A stretch of DNA of 43,079 nucleotides from NCBI GenBank assembly GCA_013821605.1, contig JACDGP010000039.1, positions 1 through 43,079 on the forward strand, read 5' to 3'. Shown piece by piece: positions 8,658 to 16,922 of this stretch (position 1 is the stretch's first letter; every line of letters begins with the position of its first letter). The DNA is from Herpetosiphonaceae bacterium. GTDB taxonomy: Bacteria > Chloroflexota > Chloroflexia > Chloroflexales > Kallotenuaceae. The position numbers and the translations under genes are program-made. Under the pieces are notes generated by a model that worked only from the letters and a program-made list of their open reading frames with translations, was not told the origin of the DNA and did not search any database.

Positions 8658-10457
8658 ATGCCGGTTTCTGCGCTGCCTGGGATGGGTGCGAGGCAATGTG
8701 ATGGTGGTGTTAGCTTTCGGGTGTGGGCGCCCAATGCGCGCGGGATTGCGGTTGTGGGCGATTTCAATGGCTGGTCAGCGACGGCCGATGCCTTGACCAG
8801 CGAGGATAACGGCTATTGGTCGGGCGATGTAGCCGGGGCGCGGATCGGTCAACAATACAAATACCTAATCCAGAACGGTGACGCATCCTTCTGGAAGAAC
8901 GACCCCTACGCCTTCGAGATGACGCAATCGAATGGCAATGCCATTATCCCTGACCCCTCCTTCGACTGGGGCACCGACGTTTTTCAAATGCCATCCTGGA
9001 ATGATATGGTGATCTACGAAATCCATATCGGCACCTTCCATTCTGAGCCAAATACCGGCAAAGGTACTTTCGAAAGTGCAATGCAGAAGTTGCCATACCT
9101 ACAGGATTTGGGCATTAACGTGGTCGAGATCATGGCATCGGACGAATTTCCGACCGATAGCTCCTGGGGCTATAATCCGTCGCAGATCTTCGCGGTCGAG
9201 AGTTCGTATGGTGGCTTTCGAGGTTTGAATACCTTCGTCAAGGCAGCTCACGCCCATGGGATTGCCGTGGTGTATGACGTGGTCTACAACCACCTGGGGC
9301 CGGGTGACCTCGACTTGTGGCAGTTCGATGGCTGGCAAATCGACGGCAAGGGCGGCATCTATTTTTACCAAGATTGGCGTGCGGCCACGCCGTGGGGTGA
9401 TACGCGACCGGACTACGGTCGGAGCGAAGTGCGCCAGTATCTTTTGGATAATGCCCTGATGTGGCTTGAGCAACGCCACCTGGATGGACTGCGCTGGGAT
9501 GCAACCAACTATATTCGCAACGTCCATGGAAGCGACGCCGACAGAGCGGCAGATCTGCCCGAGGGCTGGACCTTGATACAACAGATCAACGATGCGATCG
9601 ATGTGAGCCAGTCCTGGAAGATCAGCATTGCCGAAGATATGCAGGGCAACTCTGCGATCACCACTCCTACCGCTGCGGGTGGAGCCGGCTTCGATGCGCA
9701 ATGGGACGAGGCCTTTCTGGGAGCCGTCCGCGGTGCTCTGGTCGATCAGAATGATGCCAGTCGGGATATTCAGGGTGTTGCCGTCGCGCTTGACCATCGC
9801 TTAGATGGGAGTGCTTGGTCGCGCGTGATTTATACCGAGTCGCATGACGCCAATGCCAATGGCCACGCACGTCTCCCCGAGGAGATCTGGCCCGGCAACG
9901 CCGGCAGTTGGCAGGCTCGCAAGCGCTCAGCCTTGGGTGCTGTCCTGACGCTGACTGCGCCCGGCATTCCCATGCTGTTTCAAGGCCAAGAGTTTCTGGA
10001 GGATCGCTACTTTAGCGATATGATCCCTTTGGATTGGAACAAAGCCGAGAGCTACAGCGGTATTCGCCAGTTGTATTGCGACCTGATCCGCTTACGTCGC
10101 AACCAATCTGGTACGACGGGTGGTTTGTGCGGCGAGCATATTGTGGTGCACCATGTGGACTCTGCTACCAAGGTCATCGCCTATCACCGCTGGTCGGCAG
10201 GTGGTTCAGGTGATGACGTGGTGGTCGTGGTTAACTTCAGCGAGCAAAGCTACCCCAGCTATAGCATTGGCTTCCCCAGTTCTGGGATATGGAAGGTGCG
10301 CTTCAACAGCGACTGGACTGGCTACGGTCCCGATTTTGGTGGTGAGCTAAGTTATGATACCGAGGCTACCGGCGAAGGCCGCGATGATATGCCGTACAAT
10401 GGTAACGTAGGCCTCGGTCCATATGGAGCCATCATCTTGTCGCAGGATCGTTCATGA
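8658..10457 (+). CDS. GH13 family glycosidase (alpha-amylase/branching-enzyme-like)
   Basis: The 599-residue protein starts with a CBM48-type beta-sandwich (FRVWAPNARGIAVVGDFNGW) and continues with a GH13 barrel. The four conserved regions are present: DVVYNHLGP (I), GLRWDATNY with the nucleophile Asp281 (II), SIAEDMQG with acid/base Glu326 (III) and TESHDAN with Asp397 (IV). The layout is that of branching enzymes and maltooligosyl-trehalose hydrolases; there is no signal peptide, so it acts on cytosolic alpha-glucan. The start is uncertain: ATGs occur at 8640, 8652 and 8658, and GAAAGG at 8645-8650 sits seven bases before the last. The stop overlaps the peptidase start by four bases (ATGA), so the two are translationally coupled. 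Whether it branches, hydrolyses or transfers cannot be told from these motifs. Confidence 0.88.
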   Translation: MPVSALPGMGARQCDGGVSFRVWAPNARGIAVVGDFNGWSATADALTSEDNGYWSGDVAGARIGQQYKYLIQNGDASFWKNDPYAFEMTQSNGNAIIPDPSFDWGTDVFQMPSWNDMVIYEIHIGTFHSEPNTGKGTFESAMQKLPYLQDLGINVVEIMASDEFPTDSSWGYNPSQIFAVESSYGGFRGLNTFVKAAHAHGIAVVYDVVYNHLGPGDLDLWQFDGWQIDGKGGIYFYQDWRAATPWGDTRPDYGRSEVRQYLLDNALMWLEQRHLDGLRWDATNYIRNVHGSDADRAADLPEGWTLIQQINDAIDVSQSWKISIAEDMQGNSAITTPTAAGGAGFDAQWDEAFLGAVRGALVDQNDASRDIQGVAVALDHRLDGSAWSRVIYTESHDANANGHARLPEEIWPGNAGSWQARKRSALGAVLTLTAPGIPMLFQGQEFLEDRYFSDMIPLDWNKAESYSGIRQLYCDLIRLRRNQSGTTGGLCGEHIVVHHVDSATKVIAYHRWSAGGSGDDVVVVVNFSEQSYPSYSIGFPSSGIWKVRFNSDWTGYGPDFGGELSYDTEATGEGRDDMPYNGNVGLGPYGAIILSQDRS

Positions 10458-12121
10458 TATCGCCTTGGCACGACGTTGCTCGTGCGCTGACACTGAATTT
10501 AGTAGCTCATGCCAGTGTGACCAACACGCCCGGTGAAGTAACCTTCGCCGATCACCTGCTGGCGTTGCTGCGTGAGCATCCGTACTTTCAGGCACACCCG
10601 GCGCAGGTGTGGCTCGAACCAATCTCCAATGATCCCCGCCAGCGCCGCAACGTGTGGGCACTGGTGCGGGGCACCGGCGCACAGACAGTTGTGCTTGCCG
10701 GTCATTATGATGTCGTCAGCCTGGCCAACTACGGCCCGCTGGAGCCCTGGTCATGCAATCCTGAAGCCTTGTTGCCTAGGCTCATTGCCGACTTACGGAC
10801 GAGCGTACAGAGTGAAGGCGACGAGTTGGCACTGCGCGATCTCGAGAGCGGTGCATTCCTGCCGGGCCGTGGTGCGCTTGATATGAAAAGTGGCCTAGCT
10901 GCCGGCCTCGCAGTGCTCTTTCGTTGTGCTGAAGCTCCGACGTCGTCCGGTAACCTCCTGTTTATCGCCACGCCCGATGAAGAAGACACCTCCTATGGGA
11001 TGCGTGGTGTCACCTCGCAACTGCCCGCGATTATCCAGCAATGGGGCCTCGATCCCATCGCGGCGATCAACTTAGATGCGACGGGCGACCGCGCCGGTGG
11101 CGAAGAAGGCCAGGCGATCTTTTTGGGCAGTGTCGGCAAACTGTTGCCCTCGGCCTATATCATCGGGCGTGATACACACGCGGGCGCGCCCTTCGATGGC
11201 CTCAATCCCAACCTGTTGGCGGCAGCAATCACCCGCCGCCTCGAATGCAACGTCGCGCTGTCGGATGTTGCTGAGGGGGAGGTTGCCCCACCACCAACCT
11301 GTCTGCAACAAATTGACCTCAAGTCACATTATGATGTAACCACCCCGGCGACAGCCTGGTGCGTCTATAACGTGCTGAACCATACTCGGACACCAGCGCA
11401 GGTGCTGGCACTCTTCCAGACCGAGGTGCAGACCGCACTTGATGAAGCTACCTCTGCTGTGGCCGAGCAAGGCCGCCGCTATGCCGGGCTTACGGGTCAT
11501 GCCGCAACACATTGGCAGCCCCGTGTGCTGACCTTTGCCGAGCTTAAGGCTCACGTGCTGGAGCAGGGCGGCGCCGCTAGGGAACAGGATTGGGCCGAGC
11601 TCAAGCAGCGGCTGGCTGGCGACCTCGACTTGAGTCTGCCGCAGCTGAGCCGCTGCTTGACGGAAGCGTTATGGCAATGGAGCAGCCTTACCGGCCCGGC
11701 GGTCGTGATCGGCTTCGCGTCCTTTTACTATCCTGCCGTGCTGGTCGGTAAAACACGACCACGTCATACACGCCTGCGCGAGGTGGCGGTCCACCAGGCG
11801 GCGGTATCGCGCCGGCAGGGTGTGCCGGTCTACCTCCGTGCCTTTTTGCCCGGCATCTCAGATATGAGTCTGCTTGGCACGATGGAAGAGGCCGGCGATC
11901 TCACCCCGGTGCTCGCCAACACGCCCCCATATGGATCGCGCATTCGCTTCGACTACGCTGCTGTGCAAGCACTAGACCTGCCAACCATTAACGTTGGTCC
12001 CTGGGGCCGTGATTACCACCAGCGGACCGAACGTGTTTATACGCCCTATACCTTCGGCCAGTTGCCTGAACTCATCCACCAAATCGTGCAGGAACTGCTG
12101 AACGAGCTACCACACTCTTAA
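10454..12121 (+). CDS. M20 family metallopeptidase, RocB-like
   Basis: The 555-residue product shows the dinuclear-metal pattern of M20 peptidases: LAGHYDVV with the first His-x-Asp pair, GRGALDMKSG with the bridging Asp, and ATPDEEDTS with the general-base Glu followed by a metal Glu; a late HAG is in RDTHAGAPFDG. The length and the long C-terminal half (KSHYDVTTP, FASFYYPAV, ending in a GRDYHQRTERV segment) match RocB-type proteins associated with arginine use rather than shorter carboxypeptidase G2 enzymes. It is cytosolic. It overlaps the glycosidase gene by four bases and the P450 gene begins 14 bases after its stop, so the three form one transcript. The substrate is unknown and the link with a glucan enzyme is unusual. 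Confidence 0.85.
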   Translation: MISPWHDVARALTLNLVAHASVTNTPGEVTFADHLLALLREHPYFQAHPAQVWLEPISNDPRQRRNVWALVRGTGAQTVVLAGHYDVVSLANYGPLEPWSCNPEALLPRLIADLRTSVQSEGDELALRDLESGAFLPGRGALDMKSGLAAGLAVLFRCAEAPTSSGNLLFIATPDEEDTSYGMRGVTSQLPAIIQQWGLDPIAAINLDATGDRAGGEEGQAIFLGSVGKLLPSAYIIGRDTHAGAPFDGLNPNLLAAAITRRLECNVALSDVAEGEVAPPPTCLQQIDLKSHYDVTTPATAWCVYNVLNHTRTPAQVLALFQTEVQTALDEATSAVAEQGRRYAGLTGHAATHWQPRVLTFAELKAHVLEQGGAAREQDWAELKQRLAGDLDLSLPQLSRCLTEALWQWSSLTGPAVVIGFASFYYPAVLVGKTRPRHTRLREVAVHQAAVSRRQGVPVYLRAFLPGISDMSLLGTMEEAGDLTPVLANTPPYGSRIRFDYAAVQALDLPTINVGPWGRDYHQRTERVYTPYTFGQLPELIHQIVQELLNELPHS

Positions 12122-12135
12122 GGAGCATCCGTTCC

Positions 12136-13311
12136 ATGATCAATCCTACTTCGATCACACATCAACTGAACCCATTTCCATGGTATGCCACGATGCGTGC
12201 CTCGCAGCCGGTCGCCTTCGACCCGGCGCGGCAGTCCTGGAATGTGTTTCGCTACGAGGATGTGCTGCGTGTCTTGTCCGACTATACGAACTTCTCGTCG
12301 CAGCTGCGCCGCGGTCCGGCTCAAGCAGCTACCCCTGATCAGCCGCTCGCGACGAGTCTGATCAACACCGACCCGCCCCGCCACCGGCAGCTACGCACGC
12401 TAGTTACCCAGGCCTTTACCCCGCGTTCAGTCGAAGCACTCGCGCCACGCATTACGACCATTGTCCATGAACTGCTCGACACAGTAGCATCCACCGGCCG
12501 GATGGATATCATCCACGATCTCGGGTATCCATTACCCGTCATCGTAATTGCCGAACTGCTGGGTGTGCCATCTGCCGACCGCGAGCGCTTCAAACACTGG
12601 TCGGATGCGATTGTAGCGACCCCGCCGCCGGGCTCACCGGGCAATAATGCCCATGGCACTGCTCAGCGCGAGATGGGCACCTATTTTGTCCAGATGATCG
12701 AGCAGCGCCGCAACTCCCCCGGTGATGATTTGATTAGTGCTCTGCTGAAGGCCCAGATCGAAGGCGAGCATCTGTCTGTGCAAGAGTTGCTCGGCTTCTG
12801 CGCACTGCTGCTCGTGGCCGGCAACGAAACAACAACGAACCTAATCGGTAATGCCTTGCTGTGTTTCACGGATCATCCCGGCAGTTGGGAGCAGCTGCGC
12901 GCGGATCGCACGCTGCTCCCTGCGGCCATCGAAGAAGTTCTGCGCTACCGCTCGCCGGTACAATCGATGTTCCGAGTCGCGGCGCAGGACACGCTGATCG
13001 GCGATCAGCAGATCCCTGCGGGCTCATTCATGGTCAGCTGGATCGGCTCCGGCAACCACGACGAGGCACAGTTCCCTGAGCCTGAAACGTTCAAGCTTGA
13101 CCGTCAGCCCAACCGTCATCTTGCCTTTGGTCAGGGTGTGCACTTTTGCTTGGGTGCGCCGCTCGCGCGCCTAGAAGCAAGAATCGCGCTTGACCTGCTG
13201 CTTGATCGCTTCGAGTCGATTGAGCGCGTCCCCGATACCGTTCTGGTACCACTTCCTAGCTCAATCGTGTATGGTGTCGAGAGTTTACCGGTCACGTTCG
13301 AAGCGGCTTAG
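12136..13311 (+). CDS. Cytochrome P450
   Basis: This 391-residue protein is of the usual bacterial soluble P450 length. The oxygen-binding I-helix motif is A228-G-N-E-T-T, the K-helix ExxR is E267-V-L-R270, and the haem loop is FGQGVHFCLG with the proximal thiolate at Cys338. The N-terminal text, PFPWYATMRASQPVAFD, is typical of bacterial CYP families that oxidise small molecules or polyketides. It would need a ferredoxin and reductase, neither of which is encoded nearby. AAGGAG lies nine bases before the ATG and overlaps the stop codon of the peptidase gene. Together with the following F420-type protein it suggests a small oxidative modification pathway. Substrate unknown. Confidence 0.93.
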   Translation: MINPTSITHQLNPFPWYATMRASQPVAFDPARQSWNVFRYEDVLRVLSDYTNFSSQLRRGPAQAATPDQPLATSLINTDPPRHRQLRTLVTQAFTPRSVEALAPRITTIVHELLDTVASTGRMDIIHDLGYPLPVIVIAELLGVPSADRERFKHWSDAIVATPPPGSPGNNAHGTAQREMGTYFVQMIEQRRNSPGDDLISALLKAQIEGEHLSVQELLGFCALLLVAGNETTTNLIGNALLCFTDHPGSWEQLRADRTLLPAAIEEVLRYRSPVQSMFRVAAQDTLIGDQQIPAGSFMVSWIGSGNHDEAQFPEPETFKLDRQPNRHLAFGQGVHFCLGAPLARLEARIALDLLLDRFESIERVPDTVLVPLPSSIVYGVESLPVTFEAA

Positions 13312-13363
13312 GTGACCCCCAATGAGCTCAAGCGTACAGCGTTGAAACGAGGAGTACATCGCA

Positions 13364-13723
13364 ATGACCATCGATTTGCCAGCCTTGGCTAACACGGAAT
13401 TTTGCTATCTCACGACGACGGGACGGGTCACAGGTAAACCGCATACCATCGAAATTTGGTTTGCCCTGCAGGCTCCGGTGCTGTATATGCTGGCGGGCAG
13501 TGGCAACAACGCCGACTGGGTTAAAAACGCCCAACACCAGCCCGAGGTGAGCGTGCGCATCAACGAGGTTGAGCTGGCAGGCGCAGCGCGCGTTGTCACA
13601 GCTACCGAGGAAGATGCGCTGGCTCGGCGCTTGATCCTTGAAAAATATGAGGGTCACTCGGAGGATGACTTAACGGAATGGGGACGTACCTCGCTCCCGG
13701 TCGCAATCGACCTCCAGGTGTAA
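13364..13723 (+). CDS. Deazaflavin (F420)-dependent nitroreductase-family protein
   Basis: The 119-residue protein is a single split-barrel domain: FCYLTTTGRVTGKPHTIEIWF, then LYMLAGSGNNADWVKNAQHQPEVSVRI and a C-terminal helix ending RTSLPVAIDL. This order (TTTGRKTGKPH, W-N-x-N-P, V) is the signature of the Ddn/FDOR family, which in actinobacteria and chloroflexi binds cofactor F420 or a flavin. Reaction type would be a two-electron reduction or an oxygenase-linked step. It follows the P450 gene by 52 bases in the same direction. A GAGGAG site is near 13350. No start alternative is needed. Confidence 0.82.
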   Translation: MTIDLPALANTEFCYLTTTGRVTGKPHTIEIWFALQAPVLYMLAGSGNNADWVKNAQHQPEVSVRINEVELAGAARVVTATEEDALARRLILEKYEGHSEDDLTEWGRTSLPVAIDLQV

Positions 13724-13797
13724 CCGCAGATCGCTTTCTCACTCAGTCCTCATCCCTCAGTTCTTTTCACTCGCGTTGTCGAGTATACTAATGATTG

Positions 13798-14205
13798 ATG
13801 GATGGATCGGCTCGACTTCGCGAGCAGGATGTGTATAGGAGCCAGCCGTTCTGGTTGCGGCCATATTGGTGGCTGTGGACCGGCGGCTGCGCGTTGTTGA
13901 TCCTGGTGCTCAGTCTCGGGGCACCATTGCTCTGCGTTGTGCATTGCGCGCTCCTAGACTCCATTCATGCTCAGATGCACCACGCCGACACTTCAGTAAC
14001 CACTGCTGAGGTTCCCTGCTCGATTGGTGCTCCGTTGCCGACGGACCAGCACATCCCGCTCCAGGCAATCTTTCCTGCGATCCTGGTCACCGCTTTTGGC
14101 GTGGCCTGGTGGCCGATCTGGCATAGGTTGCCGGTGCGTGGCTCGCTTCGTCTGCAGCCGTGGGTTATGCCCCCATCATTGCCCCCGCCCCGTATTCACG
14201 GGTAA
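13798..14205 (+). CDS. Small membrane protein of the copper/redox operon
   Basis: The 135-residue product is unfamiliar. It has two strongly hydrophobic segments (about residues 23-50 and 90-105), a His- and Met-containing outside loop between them (CVVHCALLDSIHAQMHHAD) and a basic C-terminus. Three cysteines and several histidines in the first half would suit metal binding. The start is an ATG with no Shine-Dalgarno sequence, but TATACT at 13784-13789 lies eight bases before it, so the message may be leaderless. It is followed by copC, copCD and a cytochrome c gene in the same direction, which is why I connect it with copper or respiratory-chain assembly. Confidence 0.6.
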   Translation: MDGSARLREQDVYRSQPFWLRPYWWLWTGGCALLILVLSLGAPLLCVVHCALLDSIHAQMHHADTSVTTAEVPCSIGAPLPTDQHIPLQAIFPAILVTAFGVAWWPIWHRLPVRGSLRLQPWVMPPSLPPPRIHG

Positions 14206-14335
14206 CTCCGCACTATCGACACGTTTGCTCGCCGCAGGGCTTCGGCCCCGCAGTTGGCGCGTGCTTGTTCGCCGCATCTGCCCCAGGCAGATACACGGGA
14301 TCACGCTATACGTACTATTCCAAGGAGTTATGATC

Positions 14336-14881
14336 ATGCGTTCAATGAAATATATGGCGGCTGTCCTCTTCGTGCTCGCGCTGGCACAACCGGCGCTCGT
14401 GTCGGCCCACGCCAAGCTGGTAAGCTCAAATCCGGCGAATGGTGCGGTTCTTACGACCATGCCATCTCACATCGTCGCGATCTTCGATGAGGAGTTGAAA
14501 GCGACCGGCCCTTCTATCTTCGTGACCAATGCTGCCGGCAAGCAAGTTGATGCCGGAGATGGCAAGGTTGATCTCAACGATGTCGACCACAAGACGTTAG
14601 CAGTGACCTTAAAGCCCGGACTTGGGGCCGGGACTTATACGATCCACTGGCAAGCGATCACGGCGGATGATAATGGTGTGACGAACGGCGAAATTACCTT
14701 TACCGTCCAAGGCCCTGCGGTCAGGCAACCGTCGTCCGGTACGACCCCAACCACGAGCTCTGCGCCCACGCTGCCCAGCACCGGCAGTTCGGCACCGCAG
14801 TTTGGCTGGCTCTATGCCCTTGCCCTAACGCTTGGCCTGCTCGGCTGGACCGTGCGTCGTCGTTCAGCTTACCAGAGCTAA
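14336..14881 (+). CDS. copC: CopC-domain copper-binding protein with an LPSTG C-terminal tail
   Basis: The 181-residue protein has a signal peptide (ending LVSAHAK) whose cleavage would expose a histidine at the mature N-terminus, as in CopC. The beta-sandwich text HAKLVSSNPANGAVL and the late ITADDNGVTNGEITFTV fit the family, but the usual Asp-Gly-His of the Cu(II) site is DNG here, so one ligand is missing. A Ser/Thr/Pro linker leads to LPSTG, a hydrophobic stretch (LYALALTLGLLGW) and a basic end (VRRRSAYQS), which is the layout of a sortase anchor. The start at 14336 has AAGGAG eight bases before it; another ATG at 14330 is too close to that site. Role: copper binding outside the membrane, delivering to CopD or a cytochrome oxidase. 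Confidence 0.85.
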   Translation: MRSMKYMAAVLFVLALAQPALVSAHAKLVSSNPANGAVLTTMPSHIVAIFDEELKATGPSIFVTNAAGKQVDAGDGKVDLNDVDHKTLAVTLKPGLGAGTYTIHWQAITADDNGVTNGEITFTVQGPAVRQPSSGTTPTTSSAPTLPSTGSSAPQFGWLYALALTLGLLGWTVRRRSAYQS

Positions 14882-14891
14882 ACCGGGTAGC

Positions 14892-14917
14892 GGGAGCCGT
14901 GCATGTGCACGGCTCCC
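14892..14917. promoter_or_regulatory. Perfect 12-bp inverted repeat between copC and copCD
   Basis: GGGAGCCGTGCA and TGCACGGCTCCC are perfect reverse complements with a two-base centre. The repeat fills most of the gap between the stop of copC and the AGGA ribosome site (14918-14921) of the next gene. As RNA it would make a very stable hairpin ending just before the ribosome site; as DNA it is a 26-bp palindrome suited to a dimeric regulator. There is no T tract, so it is not a standard terminator. Confidence 0.65.
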
Positions 14918-14927
14918 AGGAATGATG

Positions 14928-16904
14928 ATGATATTTTTGCCTATCCGTCGTTTAACGCTTGCCGCTGTTGCCCTCGTGCTCTTCTTCGCCGCTGTACCGA
15001 CTGTGAGTGCCCACGCCCAACTGGTTCGCTCGGATCCAGCCTATGGGGCGGTGCTGGTGACGCCGCCAACTGCGGTTCGTTTGTGGTATAGCGAGCGGGT
15101 CGATCCTGCGTTCAGCAGCGCGACCATCGTTGCCGCGAATGGTGCTACGATTGCTACGCCCCAGCCTGCGAGTCGTGCGACCGACGATCCTACAGAGCTG
15201 GTTTTACCCCTAAGCCCACTGGCTCCCGGCACCTATACCGTGGTTTGGCGGGCGGTTTCGGCGGATGATGGTCATAAAACCAACGGTACAATCGTGTTTA
15301 CGGTTGGTCCAGCTCCGGCGGCAAGCCAGGCCGCAAGTGGTGCTAGTGGAGTCGCCACACCGACGGCAAGCCAAGGCGCGAGTGGTGCCACGACCGTCGG
15401 CACGCCGTTCGCCGCCACACCGACGAGCTTGCCTCCGGGAACGAGCCCGACGCTGCCTCCAACCTCCAATGACGTCAGCGAGGAACCTACGCTCTTTGCC
15501 GTAGTGATCCGTTGGCTGGAGTTGTTTGGTGTGGCCTTACTGATCGGCGCGGTTTTTATGGGGTTAGTTGCCTTGCGGCCGCTGGCCGTTCGTGCTGCCC
15601 CCGCCCTGAACGGTTTAGCCCGCATGTGGCGCCGCACCTTGCGCGTTGCACTCCTATGTCTCGGGCTGGGGGTTGCGGGTACCCTGCTGCTACAGGTTGC
15701 AACCGTGAGCGATCAAGGCATGGGGCAAGTGTTTCAGCCGGCCGTCCTTGTGCCCTTGCTTGCGAGTCGCTGGGGTATTCTGTGGGCGCTGCGCGTATGG
15801 TGCGCGCTACTCCTCGTCCCGCTCCTTGTGCCTGCCTTCTGGCAACTACGCTCCTTACCATTGGTCGGAGCCCTGCTGGTCGCCCTGCCCCTCCTATTAA
15901 GCTTTAGCCTGATGAGCCATGCCGCCGCGCTACAGCATGGCGTCGTGCTGGCAGTCGCCACCGATGCCGTACATTATGCAATGGCCTCCCTTTGGGCCGG
16001 TGGCCTCGCGATGCTCCTGCTGTTGCTCGTGTGTACGCGTCGCTTGCCCGTGGAGCAGCGTACGCCGCTGACGCTCCAGCTTGTCGGCATGTTTAGCCGC
16101 GTATCAGTAATCGCCGTCGGCGTGTTAATTGCGACAGGCACCTATAGCTCACTCACTCAATTCACCAGCACAGGTGAATTAATCAGCACGAGCTATGGTC
16201 GTACCTTGTTGCTCAAACTGGCCCTGGCTGCGGTTGCTTTTCTGTTGGGTGGCTACCATTGGCTGATGGCACGTCCCCAAATCGCTACCGTCGCGGGTCG
16301 CTCTGGCCCTGCCCGACGGCTCCTTGATCGCTTACGTGGCACCATCGGCCTCGAAAGTGGTGTCGCTATGCTGGTTCTGCTGGCAGCCAGCGGACTGGTA
16401 CAAACGCCGCCACCTGCCGATGCTAATATGCGAGGTATGGTGATGGCTCCGACAGCGGGTGCATCAAGCACCCCTGTTCCCGTGGTACCTACCGCCACCG
16501 TCTCCACCGCCACACCAACCCCGACCGCAAGCCCGGTGCCGACTGCCAGCCCCACCGCACCTCCTTCGGCCACGCCCACACCCTCGCCCTTTCACGGATC
16601 GGTCATCACTGGTGGGCTTGAAATTGGCCTGACGCTGGATACGCAGGCGATTGGGGAGCGGCAATTCACCGTGACGGTCAAACAGTCGGGCGCTCCCGTT
16701 GCTGCCGATCGTGTGCGCTTGCAGGTGAGTAAGCTTGATCAGGAGCTCGGTACAACCTTGGTTGAGTTGCAGCCACAACAGGCAGGTACTTATCAGGCGC
16801 GTAGTCCCGTCCTGAGCTTGGCCGGGCGCTGGCAGGTCATCGTGCTCGTCCGGCGACGAGGGTTAGAGGATGTTACGGCAAGCTTTCCCATTGATATTCC
16901 ATAG
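14928..16904 (+). CDS. CopC-CopD fusion, copper import/resistance membrane protein
   Basis: The 658-residue product begins with a signal peptide and a CopC domain (mature N-terminus HAQLVRSDPAYGAVL; the second ligand motif is intact as SADDGHKTNG). A low-complexity Ala/Ser/Thr/Pro linker (about residues 125-185) leads to eight or so membrane helices of the CopD type (from LFGVALLIGAVFM to LVLLAASGLVQTPPP, with MSHAAAL and DAVHYAMASLWAGGL). A second Pro/Thr linker then leads to a C-terminal sandwich (ITGGLEIGLTLDTQAIGERQFTV) like YtkA/FixH domains. It would move copper across the membrane or hand it to an oxidase. Three ATGs in a row follow AGGA; the third, at 14928, has the best spacing (six bases). 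Confidence 0.85.
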   Translation: MIFLPIRRLTLAAVALVLFFAAVPTVSAHAQLVRSDPAYGAVLVTPPTAVRLWYSERVDPAFSSATIVAANGATIATPQPASRATDDPTELVLPLSPLAPGTYTVVWRAVSADDGHKTNGTIVFTVGPAPAASQAASGASGVATPTASQGASGATTVGTPFAATPTSLPPGTSPTLPPTSNDVSEEPTLFAVVIRWLELFGVALLIGAVFMGLVALRPLAVRAAPALNGLARMWRRTLRVALLCLGLGVAGTLLLQVATVSDQGMGQVFQPAVLVPLLASRWGILWALRVWCALLLVPLLVPAFWQLRSLPLVGALLVALPLLLSFSLMSHAAALQHGVVLAVATDAVHYAMASLWAGGLAMLLLLLVCTRRLPVEQRTPLTLQLVGMFSRVSVIAVGVLIATGTYSSLTQFTSTGELISTSYGRTLLLKLALAAVAFLLGGYHWLMARPQIATVAGRSGPARRLLDRLRGTIGLESGVAMLVLLAASGLVQTPPPADANMRGMVMAPTAGASSTPVPVVPTATVSTATPTPTASPVPTASPTAPPSATPTPSPFHGSVITGGLEIGLTLDTQAIGERQFTVTVKQSGAPVAADRVRLQVSKLDQELGTTLVELQPQQAGTYQARSPVLSLAGRWQVIVLVRRRGLEDVTASFPIDIP

Positions 16905-16922
16905 CAGAGGAGCAGGAGACGT

